A stretch of DNA of 27,167 nt from Mucilaginibacter empetricola (GCF_024808665.1 NZ_JANUBZ010000025.1:1-27167), one strand, 5' to 3'. Shown: positions 7,017-15,583, numbered from the stretch's first letter. The notes: generated by a model not told the origin, from the sequence alone. Program-made: numbers and translations.

Positions 7017-9080
7017 ATGGAAAACATATTGTATAACATAGGGCAGGTTTTGGGGATCACCATTATCCACTCATTGTGGCAGGCTTTGCTGGTTTACTTT
7101 ATTTTAAAGTTAGCATTAATGCTTGCTGGTAATGCATCGGCGGTTGCCAAATACTGGCTTGGGGTAAACAGTATGTTTATTATAACCGTTTGGTTTATTG
7201 TTACGCTTGTAAACGAAATTAATATTTACAACTGGCTTGCCGTAGCGCCCGCTAAGTTAAATGCAATACCAGTAATACTTAATCTTCCTGGCGAAATTAG
7301 CCGGTTTGGCGATCAGAGCACACGCTATTATTATGATATTGAAAAATATTTACCCTTTGTTAGCTGTGCATATGCTGCCGGCCTGCTGTTTAATTCAGTT
7401 AAGCTGATGCTTGCCCGCAAAAAAATCAACCTCATAAAACAAACTATGAGCATTGATATAGCGCTGCAGCAAAAGGTAAATCAATTTACAAAAAAGCTGA
7501 ATATTGGCCCTAATGTAAAGGCTGGTTTAAGCAAACTGGTTGATGTACCCTGTATGGTAGGTTATTTTAAACCGGTTATTTTGTTGCCTTTTACACTATC
7601 AACCTATCTATCTACCGAAGAAATAGAGGCCATATTATTGCATGAACTGGCCCACATTAAACGACACGATTACCTGGTAAACATATTTCAGCAGGTAATA
7701 AGCATATTACTATTTTTTAATCCGTGTACACAACTCATTAACCGGATTATTAACGAAGAACGTGAGAACTGTTGCGATGACCTGGTTGTAAAGGCCACCG
7801 CAAACCCTATCATCTACGCTAAAGCCCTATTAAAGCTTGAGCAAACCCGCCAAAACGACTGGAAGCTAGCGCTGGCCGCCACAGGCAGTAAGTACTATTT
7901 GTTAAACAGAATTGAACGTATCATGAAAACTAAAAAACAAACACCAAGCCTGCGTCCGGCATTGCTGGCCATGCTTATATTAACGGCGGGGATAGTTATG
8001 ATATCCCTTTTGAAACCTGAAATTGCCCAGGGCAAAATATCGGTAAAAGTAATTAATCCTGTTACCGGCAATTTATTCACCGACACCGGGCGTGCAACTC
8101 AAACTAAAAAAACAACTGCATTGCATGCTCATACGGCTCCTAAAGCTCATCATGCGACGACAGCTTCAGGAGATGAGAACCAGAAGTTGACGGCCCTACA
8201 GGAAGAAGTAAATAAACATGCGCAAGCCGTTGCTAAACTTTATAGCAGCGAAGATTTCAAGATGACCCAAAAACAGTTAGAAGAACAGGGCAAGACTGTA
8301 CAGGCATATTATGACCGCCCCGACTTAAAAAAACTGCAGGAGGAAATGCAACAGGCCAGCGGTGATTACGCAAAAGATTACGGAGACGATCCGAAATTAA
8401 AAGAGATTACTGTCCAAATGAGCGAAGAAGGCCGCAAAATTGGCGCCTACTACAGCAGTCCTGAGTTTAAAAAAATAAACGGCGAGCTGGAAAAGAAATA
8501 CGGCATTCCACACAACCGTACCTATATTGACGACCAGAAGGACGAAAACTACAAGAAATATCAGGCTGAACTGGACACTCACATCCCTGCAAATATTAAA
8601 CAAACGCAAAAAGACCTGGAAAAACAGGGTGAACAGATAAGTGCCAGATATGATTCGCCCGATGCTAAGGCAAAAACCCAGCGTATGCAGGTTTTGGGAG
8701 ATAGCATGAGAATAGCTTATGATAATCCTGAAATTAAGCAGCAACAACAGGAAATGGATAAGCTTGCAAAAAAAATGAGCGCTTACCAAAGCAATCCAGA
8801 AATAAAAAAAGAGCGGGAATTACTGAAGCAATCTGTTGACAAATTAGCAGCTTACATTAATAGCCCCGAATACAGGAAATACCTTGCCCACATGCAAAAG
8901 ATGAGTTATAATTTCAATTATAATTATGACTACGAAAAGCCTGAGAAACCAGAGGCACCGGAAAAACCAGAAGCGCCGGAAAAACCTGAAGCACCTGAAG
9001 CTAAAGAGCCGGTAAAACCTGCTGTAGTTCCCAATGCTCCTGTCAATCCTCCAGCGCCAGCGCCGCCGATAGGCCAGTAA
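7017..9080 (+). CDS. Second M56 (BlaR1-like) membrane metallopeptidase, paralogue of its neighbour
   Basis: This 687-residue protein is homologous to the preceding gene from its first residues (both have L-Y-N-I-x-Q-V-L-G-I-T then I-H-S-L-W-Q). The zinc motif H-E-L-A-H is at 209-213 and E-R-E-N-C-C-D-D follows near 248-255, so the protease should be active. After the last membrane segment (about residues 315-335) comes a Thr/Ala/His-rich linker. Next is a long Lys/Glu/Gln-rich region with loosely conserved 23-24-residue units marked by (S/D)-x-P-(E/D)-(F/L/I)-K, a diverged version of the neighbour's repeats. The tail (643-687) is Pro-rich with three E-K-P-E-A-P units, recalling TonB-type periplasm-spanning linkers. 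It is 36 bases after the first M56 gene and ends 71 bases before a strong terminator. Confidence 0.88.
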   Translation: MENILYNIGQVLGITIIHSLWQALLVYFILKLALMLAGNASAVAKYWLGVNSMFIITVWFIVTLVNEINIYNWLAVAPAKLNAIPVILNLPGEISRFGDQSTRYYYDIEKYLPFVSCAYAAGLLFNSVKLMLARKKINLIKQTMSIDIALQQKVNQFTKKLNIGPNVKAGLSKLVDVPCMVGYFKPVILLPFTLSTYLSTEEIEAILLHELAHIKRHDYLVNIFQQVISILLFFNPCTQLINRIINEERENCCDDLVVKATANPIIYAKALLKLEQTRQNDWKLALAATGSKYYLLNRIERIMKTKKQTPSLRPALLAMLILTAGIVMISLLKPEIAQGKISVKVINPVTGNLFTDTGRATQTKKTTALHAHTAPKAHHATTASGDENQKLTALQEEVNKHAQAVAKLYSSEDFKMTQKQLEEQGKTVQAYYDRPDLKKLQEEMQQASGDYAKDYGDDPKLKEITVQMSEEGRKIGAYYSSPEFKKINGELEKKYGIPHNRTYIDDQKDENYKKYQAELDTHIPANIKQTQKDLEKQGEQISARYDSPDAKAKTQRMQVLGDSMRIAYDNPEIKQQQQEMDKLAKKMSAYQSNPEIKKERELLKQSVDKLAAYINSPEYRKYLAHMQKMSYNFNYNYDYEKPEKPEAPEKPEAPEKPEAPEAKEPVKPAVVPNAPVNPPAPAPPIGQ
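8943..8996 (+). repeat. Three 18-bp units encoding E-K-P-E-A-P
   Basis: Residues 643-660 of the second M56 protein are three consecutive copies of EKPEAP, with codons varying between copies. They start the Pro-rich tail, which may span the periplasm or bind peptidoglycan or protein partners; that role is inference. Confidence 0.7.
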
Positions 9081-9116
9081 TTTTCTAAAAGAGATGTGTG
9101 TAAAAAAATATCTCAA

Positions 9117-9151
9117 CTAATCTCTAACGTCTAATCTCTAACCACTAACTT
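9117..9151 (+). repeat. Seven-base-period tract, five units each starting CTAA
   Basis: Five consecutive heptamers (35 bases) all begin CTAA, for example CTAATCT and CTAACGT, with the CTAATCT unit used twice. The tract lies between the second M56 gene and the terminator in front of recN. It is non-coding and resembles three other period-7 tracts in this window. Confidence 0.7.
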
Positions 9152-9181
9152 AGTATCCTCCAAACAGAGGATACTTTTTTT
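9152..9181 (+). terminator. Terminator of the blaI-M56 operon, ending exactly at the recN start codon
   Basis: AGTATCCTC (9152-9160) pairs perfectly with GAGGATACT (9167-9175) across a CAAACA loop, followed by a run of seven Ts (9175-9181). The recN ATG begins at 9182, so there is no room for a conventional ribosome-binding site between terminator and gene. Confidence 0.87.
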
Positions 9182-10876
9182 ATGCTTCAGAAGCTCAGTA
9201 TTAATAATTACGCCCTGATTGATAACCTTGAAATAAGTTTCGGCAAGGGGTTAAACATACTTACCGGCGAAACAGGTGCCGGAAAATCCATCATCCTGGG
9301 TGCACTTTCGCTTATATTAGGTCAGCGTGCAGAAAGTCGTTACTTTTTTAATCAGCAAAAAAAATGCGTGATTGAAGGATCGTTCACGATAGGCGCGTTC
9401 CATTTAAAACATTTTTTTGAAGAAAATGATCTGGATTACGAATCCGAAACTGTTTTACGGCGAGAAATATCAGCCGATGGCAAATCGCGAGCTTTTGTAA
9501 ACGATACTCCCGTAAACCTTGCAGCCCTTAAAGCTTTGGGCGAACGATTAATTGATATCCATTCACAGCACGCAACGCTTGAAATTAATGACCCAGAATT
9601 TCAGCTATTGGTAGTTGATGCAGTCGCCAAACATGATGAGCTGCTAAATAACTATCGTACAAAGTTCAGAGCTTATAAAAAAGCTACCGGTAAACTGGAA
9701 CAATTGATTGGTGACAGCGATAAGGCAAAGGCTGATCTGGATTATTTTCAGTTTCAGTTTGATGAGCTTGAAAAAGCCAAGCTGGTTGCCGACGAGCAAA
9801 TACCGCTGGAACAGGAACTTTACGCCCTTAATAACGCTGGTGAAATAAAACGCAATTTACTTGGTGCCTGTTATTTAATGCAGGAGGGCGAAACAGCAGC
9901 CATTATTCAATTGCGCGAGGCCGGTCACCAGCTTTCTACTTTAGAAAAATTCAATCCCCAAATCGCAGAGCTTCATCAGCGCTTAAACAGCACATTGATC
10001 GAGCTGAAAGACATTGCCGCCGAAATTGAAGCCATAGAACAACATACGCATATTGATGAAGCCCGGGCCGAAGAAATAAATACCCGGCTAAGTATGATAT
10101 ACAATCTGCAAAAAAAACACAGGGTAAGTAACAATACCGAGCTTTTGGAATTGCAGAATGATTTATCAGAAAAAATACAACAGGCAGTTTTTGGCGATGA
10201 AGCTATTGAAAAGCTAAAACAACAACTGAAAACCGATAAAACAGAATTGGAGCAATTAGCAACTACGCTTTCAGACAATCGCAAAAAAGTTATCCCATCT
10301 ATTGAGCAACAAGTGTTAAGTACCTTAAGTGAAATGGGCATGGGCAACGCAGCTTTGAAAATTGAACAAACAATTGCCGAAACCCCTGAAACCGGAAAAA
10401 CTGAGAGTAAAGAAGTGCTAACCAAAAACGGTATTGATGAAATTAAATTTTTGTTCACCGCCAATAAGGGACATGCTTTATCCGAAATGAGTAAAGTAGC
10501 TTCTGGTGGTGAGCTTTCAAGGTTAATGTTGAGTATTAAATCATTGATAGCTCAAAATACAGCCTTGCCTACTATTATTTTTGATGAAATTGACACAGGC
10601 GTATCTGGCGAGGTAGCTAACAAAGTTGGGCAAATTATGGAGCGCCTGGCAGATAATCTGCAGGTAATTACCATTACCCATCTACCCCAAATTGCAAGCA
10701 AGGGACAAAATCATTATTTTGTTTACAAAGATGATGAGGGCGCAACAACCTATACCCGCATTAAACAACTGGACAAACAAGAACGTGTACTGGAAATAGC
10801 CAAAATGCTAAGCGGCGATAAACCTGGTGAAAGCGCCTTGCAGAATGCGAGGGAATTACTTGGCAGTTCGCAGTAA
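9182..10876 (+). CDS. recN: DNA repair protein RecN
   Basis: RecN is an SMC-like ATPase acting in double-strand-break repair. The 564-residue protein has Walker A G-E-T-G-A-G-K-S at 29-36. Coiled-coil arms fill about 150-380, with several Gln/Glu/Lys-rich stretches. The ABC signature S-G-G-E is at 441-444 and Walker B with catalytic D-E is at 468-469 (I-I-F-D-E-I-D-T-G-V-S-G). The length is usual. The ATG at 9182 starts with the conserved M-L-x-x-L-S-I-x-N-Y-A-L-I segment, so it is well supported although it abuts a terminator T-run. The last codons and the stop lie inside a heptamer repeat tract. Transcription may come from readthrough or from a TACTTTTT box overlapping the terminator. Confidence 0.95.
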   Translation: MLQKLSINNYALIDNLEISFGKGLNILTGETGAGKSIILGALSLILGQRAESRYFFNQQKKCVIEGSFTIGAFHLKHFFEENDLDYESETVLRREISADGKSRAFVNDTPVNLAALKALGERLIDIHSQHATLEINDPEFQLLVVDAVAKHDELLNNYRTKFRAYKKATGKLEQLIGDSDKAKADLDYFQFQFDELEKAKLVADEQIPLEQELYALNNAGEIKRNLLGACYLMQEGETAAIIQLREAGHQLSTLEKFNPQIAELHQRLNSTLIELKDIAAEIEAIEQHTHIDEARAEEINTRLSMIYNLQKKHRVSNNTELLELQNDLSEKIQQAVFGDEAIEKLKQQLKTDKTELEQLATTLSDNRKKVIPSIEQQVLSTLSEMGMGNAALKIEQTIAETPETGKTESKEVLTKNGIDEIKFLFTANKGHALSEMSKVASGGELSRLMLSIKSLIAQNTALPTIIFDEIDTGVSGEVANKVGQIMERLADNLQVITITHLPQIASKGQNHYFVYKDDEGATTYTRIKQLDKQERVLEIAKMLSGDKPGESALQNARELLGSSQ

Positions 10877-10937
10877 GCAGTTGGCGATTATTTCAAAACA
10901 TGAACTGCAAACTGCTCACTATAAACTGCAAACTTAT
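10863..10937 (+). repeat. Inverted seven-base-period tracts between recN and fabI
   Basis: Positions 10863-10890 are four heptamers starting GC, three of them GCAGT (for example GCAGTTC and GCAGTTG). Positions 10903-10937 are five heptamers, mostly starting AACT (for example AACTGCA and AACTGCT). AACTGC is the reverse complement of GCAGTT, so the two halves can pair in several registers across a 12-base spacer. The left half contains the last recN codons and its stop. No U-run terminator is present, so this structure may end or process recN transcripts. Confidence 0.65.
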
Positions 10938-10972
10938 TTTATAACTTTACACCCGATTATTAAACTTTAAAC

Positions 10973-11785
10973 ATGGCTTATAACTTATTAAAAGGTAAAA
11001 AGGGGATTATTTTTGGTGCGCTTAACGAGCAATCCATAGCCTGGAAAGTAGCACAGCGTGCTGTTGAAGAAGGCGCTGAAATTATTTTAAGCAACGCCCC
11101 TATCGCCTTACGTATGGGCGAATTAAATAAATTGGCAGAGCAATGCAATGCGCCGGTAATTGGCGCCGATGTTACCAATAATGATGACATTACTAATTTG
11201 TTCACCAAATCGCAGGAGCATTTTGGCGGCGGTGTCGACTTTATCCTGCATTCTATTGGGATGAGTGTTAACGTTCGTAAAGGCATTACTTATACTGAAA
11301 ACAACTACGATTTTACCCACAAGGGTCTTGATATATCAGCATTAAGCTTACACCGTGTATTACAAACAGCCATGAAAATGGATGCTATTAATGAGTGGGG
11401 ATCAGTACTGGCCCTTACTTATATTGCCGCACAACGTGTATTCCCTGATTATAACGATATGGCCGATAACAAAGCTTACCTGGAAAGCATTGCACGCAGC
11501 TTTGGTTATTACTATGGCACCAAAAAACATGTGCGTATCAATACGGTATCACAATCACCTACCCGCACTACAGCAGGCTCGGGTGTGAAGGGATTTGATG
11601 GCTTTATCAACTACGCAGAAAAAATGAGCCCGCTGGGCAATGCAACTGCCGACCAGTGCGCCGATTATTGCGTATCACTATTCTCTGACCTTACCAAAAT
11701 GGTAACTATGCAAAACCTGTTTCATGATGGCGGTTTCTCCTTTACCGGGGTTACACAAGCCGTTATTGAACAAATGGAAAAATAA
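10973..11785 (+). CDS. fabI: Enoyl-[acyl-carrier-protein] reductase FabI
   Basis: FabI carries out the last step of each fatty-acid elongation cycle, reducing trans-2-enoyl-ACP with NAD(P)H. The 270-residue protein starts with the FabI-type cofactor loop (G-A-L-N-E-Q-S-I-A-W after the first strand). It has the H-S-I-G segment near residue 93 and the catalytic Tyr-x6-Lys at Y160 and K167. The conserved S-P-T-R-T-T-A-G-S-G-V substrate-loop region follows. A TAACTTTA element at 10942-10949 is a near match to the -7 box and would give a short leader. The gene ends at a strong shared terminator. FabI is the target of triclosan-type inhibitors; nothing in the motifs suggests the unrelated FabV or FabK. 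Confidence 0.94.
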   Translation: MAYNLLKGKKGIIFGALNEQSIAWKVAQRAVEEGAEIILSNAPIALRMGELNKLAEQCNAPVIGADVTNNDDITNLFTKSQEHFGGGVDFILHSIGMSVNVRKGITYTENNYDFTHKGLDISALSLHRVLQTAMKMDAINEWGSVLALTYIAAQRVFPDYNDMADNKAYLESIARSFGYYYGTKKHVRINTVSQSPTRTTAGSGVKGFDGFINYAEKMSPLGNATADQCADYCVSLFSDLTKMVTMQNLFHDGGFSFTGVTQAVIEQMEK

Positions 11786-11804
11786 AAACAGATTAATATC
11801 AAAC

Positions 11805-11841
11805 AAAAAAGGTTCCCCGGATATTCCAGGGAACCTTTTTT
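11805..11841. terminator. Bidirectional terminator between fabI and the convergent lipoprotein gene
   Basis: A run of six As, then GGTTCCC (11811-11817), an 11-base loop, GGGAACC (11829-11835) and a run of six Ts. With A before and T after the stem it can stop transcription from both converging sides. Confidence 0.88.
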
Positions 11842-11861
11842 GTTTTCAGTAATAAGGCTGA

Positions 11862-12269
11862 CTAGTTAGAATCAACTAAAATAATTTTAACCTTAATTGG
11901 AAGTGTTGGTTGTACTGCGGTAGTACCATCAGACGATTGTGCATAAAGCGTTACGTTACCTGAATTGTAAGTATAGCTATAGGCAATTCCATTATAAGTT
12001 TCGGGCAATTGTTCGTAAGTATTACCGCCATCGTATGAAATAGCTACAATAATACCACCGGTTTGTGCAAAGTTATTGCTTATTGCTTGTACCTGGATGG
12101 GCACCTGATATGATTTGCTGCCGCCATTGTCAGTAAAAAGTGTCCAATCGGTTGTAGCCACATTGGCATAAACGGTTTGGTTAGTTTGCCCCGGTGTAAC
12201 GTATTGCTTTGTACATGATGTTGCTGCTAACAAGATAACGCAGCCCAGAATAGTCAAGATTTTTTTCAT
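11862..12269 (-). CDS. Small lipoprotein of unknown function
   Basis: This 135-residue protein has a lipoprotein signal peptide (M-K-K-I-L-T-I-L...) with lipobox A-T-S-C at C19. The mature part is a small beta-rich domain, heavy in Thr, Gln, Tyr and Asn, with phrases such as D-W-T-L-F-T-D-N-G-G and S-Y-D-G-G-N-T-Y-E-Q-L-P. I do not recognise a named domain. Its location should be the outer membrane or periplasm. It lies 142 bases downstream of the 901-residue plug protein on the same strand with no clear terminator between, so co-transcription is possible. It converges on fabI and shares that terminator. Confidence 0.75.
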   Translation of the reverse strand: MKKILTILGCVILLAATSCTKQYVTPGQTNQTVYANVATTDWTLFTDNGGSKSYQVPIQVQAISNNFAQTGGIIVAISYDGGNTYEQLPETYNGIAYSYTYNSGNVTLYAQSSDGTTAVQPTLPIKVKIILVDSN

Positions 12270-12411
12270 AAATAATGCTTTTGATAGTTATAGTATAAGA
12301 ACAACGTTTTTTTAAAAGGTTTAATATAAGTTAATATTTTTTTTCACACAAATTTCATCAACCCAATAAAATAACGTTTTATCCGTCCCAAATTTATAAC
12401 AATCTTTAAAA

Positions 12412-15117
12412 TTATTGCACTTTATACCGATAAACCTGTCTTCCCAAATTGCCAGTATCATCAATTCCTTCAACAACAATGCGGTGAATTCCTTTGGTAT
12501 CAGCATTAAAAAAATCAAATGAAGCTTTGCCTTCCTTGTTGGTTATGATATTAGGTTTCCAGTAAATAGTACTCCGCAGATCCGGAATTTTCGAATTGAT
12601 TTGAGGGTCATCATATTTGGGCGAATAAAACTCGCGTACTTTGCTATATCCTTTCGGCATAAACGTAATAACACCGGGGGTATACTGCTGATAGCTATAA
12701 CTCCCGTTACCAGCTTTTGTGGTGATAATTAATACGCCATTGCCGCCCCGGCCACCGTAAATAGAAGTATATTGTATATTACGTAAAACCTCAACACTGC
12801 TTACATCACCGGGGTTTAAACTACCCAACACAACTCCGTCAACATACACCCCGTCGAGAATTACCAGCATAGGCCGACCTAAATTGCGTGTTGAATAAGG
12901 CGTATCGTTGCGAAAAATCACGCCACTTATACGCCCCTGCAAACAGTCAGCTATCTTTGCACATCCCGAAAGGACATCCGCCATAATTACCTGGTCGGCA
13001 TTACCGGGACCATTTAAGTTTGATGAATTTTTAACCGCTGGTATTTTTGTGTCCTTTATAACTACCTCCTTTAAGGCAATTGAGCTATTTATGGTACCGT
13101 TTTTTATACCGATGTCATAAGCAGCTTTGCTATTTTTTAAAAAGGGAGAAATTTTGCTGCTTACATTTATTTCCAAATCGGGCGCATTTTTGTCTTGCCT
13201 TGTCAATTGTTGCGACACATTATCCAGCTCAATCTGTAGGTTTTTATGATCTTTAGCGCTTCGTCCTTGTATCAAAAATCTGATGCTATCTTTAAAAACC
13301 AAATTCTTAAAAGTAAAGCGCCCTTCTTTGTCGGTCACCGTATCTATCATAAAAACACTTTGACTGGCGGTAAATAGCGTTACTTTCCCATTCACTATTG
13401 GTTTACCTAACAGGTTTTTTAAACGCCCTGATATCTGGAGCGATTTTTCGGGTGCAAAAGTAATGGGTGCAAAATTATCTGCCAGCACTTGTTTCCACTC
13501 AAAACGATGATAGCCCTGGGTAAGCATTAATACATCTAAATCGGCATTGGTTTTTTCATCATCATGAGCAAAGTAGTAACCGGGTTGTTCAATATATCCC
13601 CTGATATCAGCCGTAAGCAAAAGACCGGATAAAATAGAACTCTCATTTTCGCCTGCCGGCACTTCCGACTCATTGGTTACCGCCACCGAAAAGCTTCCAA
13701 CTGCAGGCTCACTATTTTCATTTTTTGCTTCGAGTTCAATTTTAACTTTCCCACGCGGCGCATATTCATCTTTGTCGGCCGTTATATTCAATTTTAACTC
13801 ATCATGATTCTTAATGAAACTCAAACGCTCATTCAACGGCTCGCCCAAAGAGTTAAACAGCGTAAACTGAACTATCCCAGTTGGGAACTTACTTTTGGGG
13901 ATAACGGCACTAAATGATTTACTGCCCGCATTACTTTTACCGGCAAAACAAATAGTGCCACGACTTTGCGCAATTAAGCTGATCACTTCTGTTGTTAAAG
14001 TACTTTTTTCAACCTCCGCTCCCGGAGTCATTTTAACTATAACGTTGTTGCCATCGTCGCCTACAGTTAACGAGTAACCTGTATTAACAGCAGTGGGCAA
14101 GCTAACCGTATTCGCAGATCCATCGGCATAAGTAATAGCTGCTTTGTAAGTTTTACCATTCTCGGGCTTAAAGTTAAAAACGCCCATCCCCAATTGGTTG
14201 CTGCCAAAAGCCGCCACCTGCTTATTGTCATTATCGGTAACTACTCCTTTTATTTCTGCCCCAAGGCCATCGGCGGCAACAGCCTTAAAAGCCATTTTTG
14301 TTTCATTACCCAATACAAGGTTGCCTCCTTCAGGAAAAAACTGCACGTCAACATTGGCAGAAGTGGCTTTTACCAATATTGTTTTTTTTATGATTGACTT
14401 ATCTGTAAGCTTCAAATCAGTGATGATCCGTTCGCCTTTACCTACAGTGAGATTATTAAAGCTGATATTTAAATTCCCATTTGCATCAGTCTGGCCTTTG
14501 CCGACAGCAATATTCTTATCGCCCATTTGCACCCGATAGGTAACCGGCAAATCAGCATAGGCGGTGCCATCCATATTGGTATATTTAATATGTGCGTTTA
14601 CCTGCTGTGTTCCGTTTTGGGTACTGTAACTATAATTGGTTTCGGTAAAAACCTGGTTGGCTATTACATTGCTAATGACGATGGTTTTATCAAAAAAATA
14701 GGCTTCGCCAGCGTTTCGCATCCAGTTGGTGTAGGCTCTTATCCTATAATTACCTTCTTTTAATGTATCGGGCAATTGAAAATCGCCCCAGCTTAAGCCG
14801 CTTACAACGGGAAGTTTAAGTCGTTGCTTAACAGAATCACGATCGTCAATCAGTTCCACATTCAAAACACCGCTAATGCCCGATAATTGATGATTACTAC
14901 CTGCAGTAACATAAGCCTTAAACCAGATGTCGCTACCAGCGGTATAATAAGGTTTATCCAATTGAAGATAAACATCCTCCTGCGGATGTACCGACATCCA
15001 TTTGTTAAGCTGAGTAATAATATGTTGTAAAGGATCGGCATCCGAATTGGAAAATGCTGATATAATGATTACGCTACCCAACAGTAAAAAAACCGACGCT
15101 ATCTTTCTGTAGTTCAT
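12412..15117 (-). CDS. MG2-like / TonB-plug domain envelope protein without a beta-barrel
   Basis: This 901-residue protein has an N-terminal signal peptide (to about residue 27). An alpha-2-macroglobulin MG2-like start follows (Y-L-Q-L-D-K-P-Y-Y-T-A-G at 50-61), with further Ig-like regions. A carboxypeptidase-regulatory-like domain lies at about 558-630 (I-S-G-R-L-K-N-L-L-G-K-P). A TonB-receptor plug domain lies at about 705-805 (L-Q-G-R-I-S-G-V, then V-I-L-D-G-V, then S-I-Y-G-G-R-G-G-N-G-V-L-I-I-T-T). The barrel of a TonB receptor is missing, and only about 100 residues follow the plug. The family is known in Bacteroidota but its role is unclear. It may be a secreted or periplasmic adaptor that borrows the plug fold as a docking module. 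The start is set by the signal peptide. Confidence 0.83.
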   Translation of the reverse strand: MNYRKIASVFLLLGSVIIISAFSNSDADPLQHIITQLNKWMSVHPQEDVYLQLDKPYYTAGSDIWFKAYVTAGSNHQLSGISGVLNVELIDDRDSVKQRLKLPVVSGLSWGDFQLPDTLKEGNYRIRAYTNWMRNAGEAYFFDKTIVISNVIANQVFTETNYSYSTQNGTQQVNAHIKYTNMDGTAYADLPVTYRVQMGDKNIAVGKGQTDANGNLNISFNNLTVGKGERIITDLKLTDKSIIKKTILVKATSANVDVQFFPEGGNLVLGNETKMAFKAVAADGLGAEIKGVVTDNDNKQVAAFGSNQLGMGVFNFKPENGKTYKAAITYADGSANTVSLPTAVNTGYSLTVGDDGNNVIVKMTPGAEVEKSTLTTEVISLIAQSRGTICFAGKSNAGSKSFSAVIPKSKFPTGIVQFTLFNSLGEPLNERLSFIKNHDELKLNITADKDEYAPRGKVKIELEAKNENSEPAVGSFSVAVTNESEVPAGENESSILSGLLLTADIRGYIEQPGYYFAHDDEKTNADLDVLMLTQGYHRFEWKQVLADNFAPITFAPEKSLQISGRLKNLLGKPIVNGKVTLFTASQSVFMIDTVTDKEGRFTFKNLVFKDSIRFLIQGRSAKDHKNLQIELDNVSQQLTRQDKNAPDLEINVSSKISPFLKNSKAAYDIGIKNGTINSSIALKEVVIKDTKIPAVKNSSNLNGPGNADQVIMADVLSGCAKIADCLQGRISGVIFRNDTPYSTRNLGRPMLVILDGVYVDGVVLGSLNPGDVSSVEVLRNIQYTSIYGGRGGNGVLIITTKAGNGSYSYQQYTPGVITFMPKGYSKVREFYSPKYDDPQINSKIPDLRSTIYWKPNIITNKEGKASFDFFNADTKGIHRIVVEGIDDTGNLGRQVYRYKVQ

Positions 15118-15583
15118 AAAAACAAAATAACCTCTATTTACATCAACACCGTTACGCCTTTGGTAACAAGTATGTTAAAGTTTGATTTTTGAATATTTTT
15201 TGTTGTAAGAATACCATAATCAGGGTTTTTAGGTATTCAGTAGCATGTTATTTCTTTTATACCGGTGGTTGACTGAGAATGGGTCAAAATCCGGAAATCA
15301 TTCTTTAGACAGCACTGACGCATGTTTTAAAGAAAATTAACAAAAGTTGAAATTTTTATTAACAAATGTTATAATAATTGAATAATTTTTATTTTTTTTA
15401 TAATATTATTACAAGTTTAACATAAACGGGTATTGCAACTAAAAGATTACCGAATGTTATCCATTTGTTAACGGGAAGTTAACCAAAATACAACATTGAT
15501 AACTCAATTTTGGAGAAATTCTGAAGAGGTCGAAAATAGGGCTTCTGATTCTTGAATAAATTAATTCTTATTCCATAATAAAA
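15118..15583. other. Divergent intergenic region with two dyads
   Basis: This 466-base AT-rich region separates the leftward plug gene from the rightward sigma-factor gene and must hold both promoters. A perfect 7-bp inverted repeat (GAATACC at 15209-15215, GGTATTC at 15232-15238) lies near the plug gene. A second dyad at 15464-15487 is listed separately. No coding sequence or clear terminator was seen. Confidence 0.5.
15464..15487. promoter_or_regulatory. Near-palindrome with two GTTAAC cores upstream of the sigma gene
   Basis: TTTGTTAAC (15464-15472) faces GTTAACCAAA (15478-15487), an imperfect inverted repeat with one extra C. Each arm contains the self-complementary GTTAAC. It lies about 97 bases before the sigma-factor ATG, a plausible place for an operator. 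No protein can be assigned. Confidence 0.4.

Noticed and set aside
4732..9080. True beta-lactam resistance sensing operon
   Set aside because: The M56 proteins lack a penicillin-binding domain and no beta-lactamase gene is present, so the trigger is left open.
8397..9116. Minus-strand frames opposite the second M56 gene
   Set aside because: They are the complement of the Lys/Glu-rich coils and Pro-rich tail, with no start context or known domain.
12321..12518. 65-residue minus-strand frame between the plug gene and the small lipoprotein gene
   Set aside because: Its first part overlaps the end of the plug gene in another frame and it has no recognisable features.
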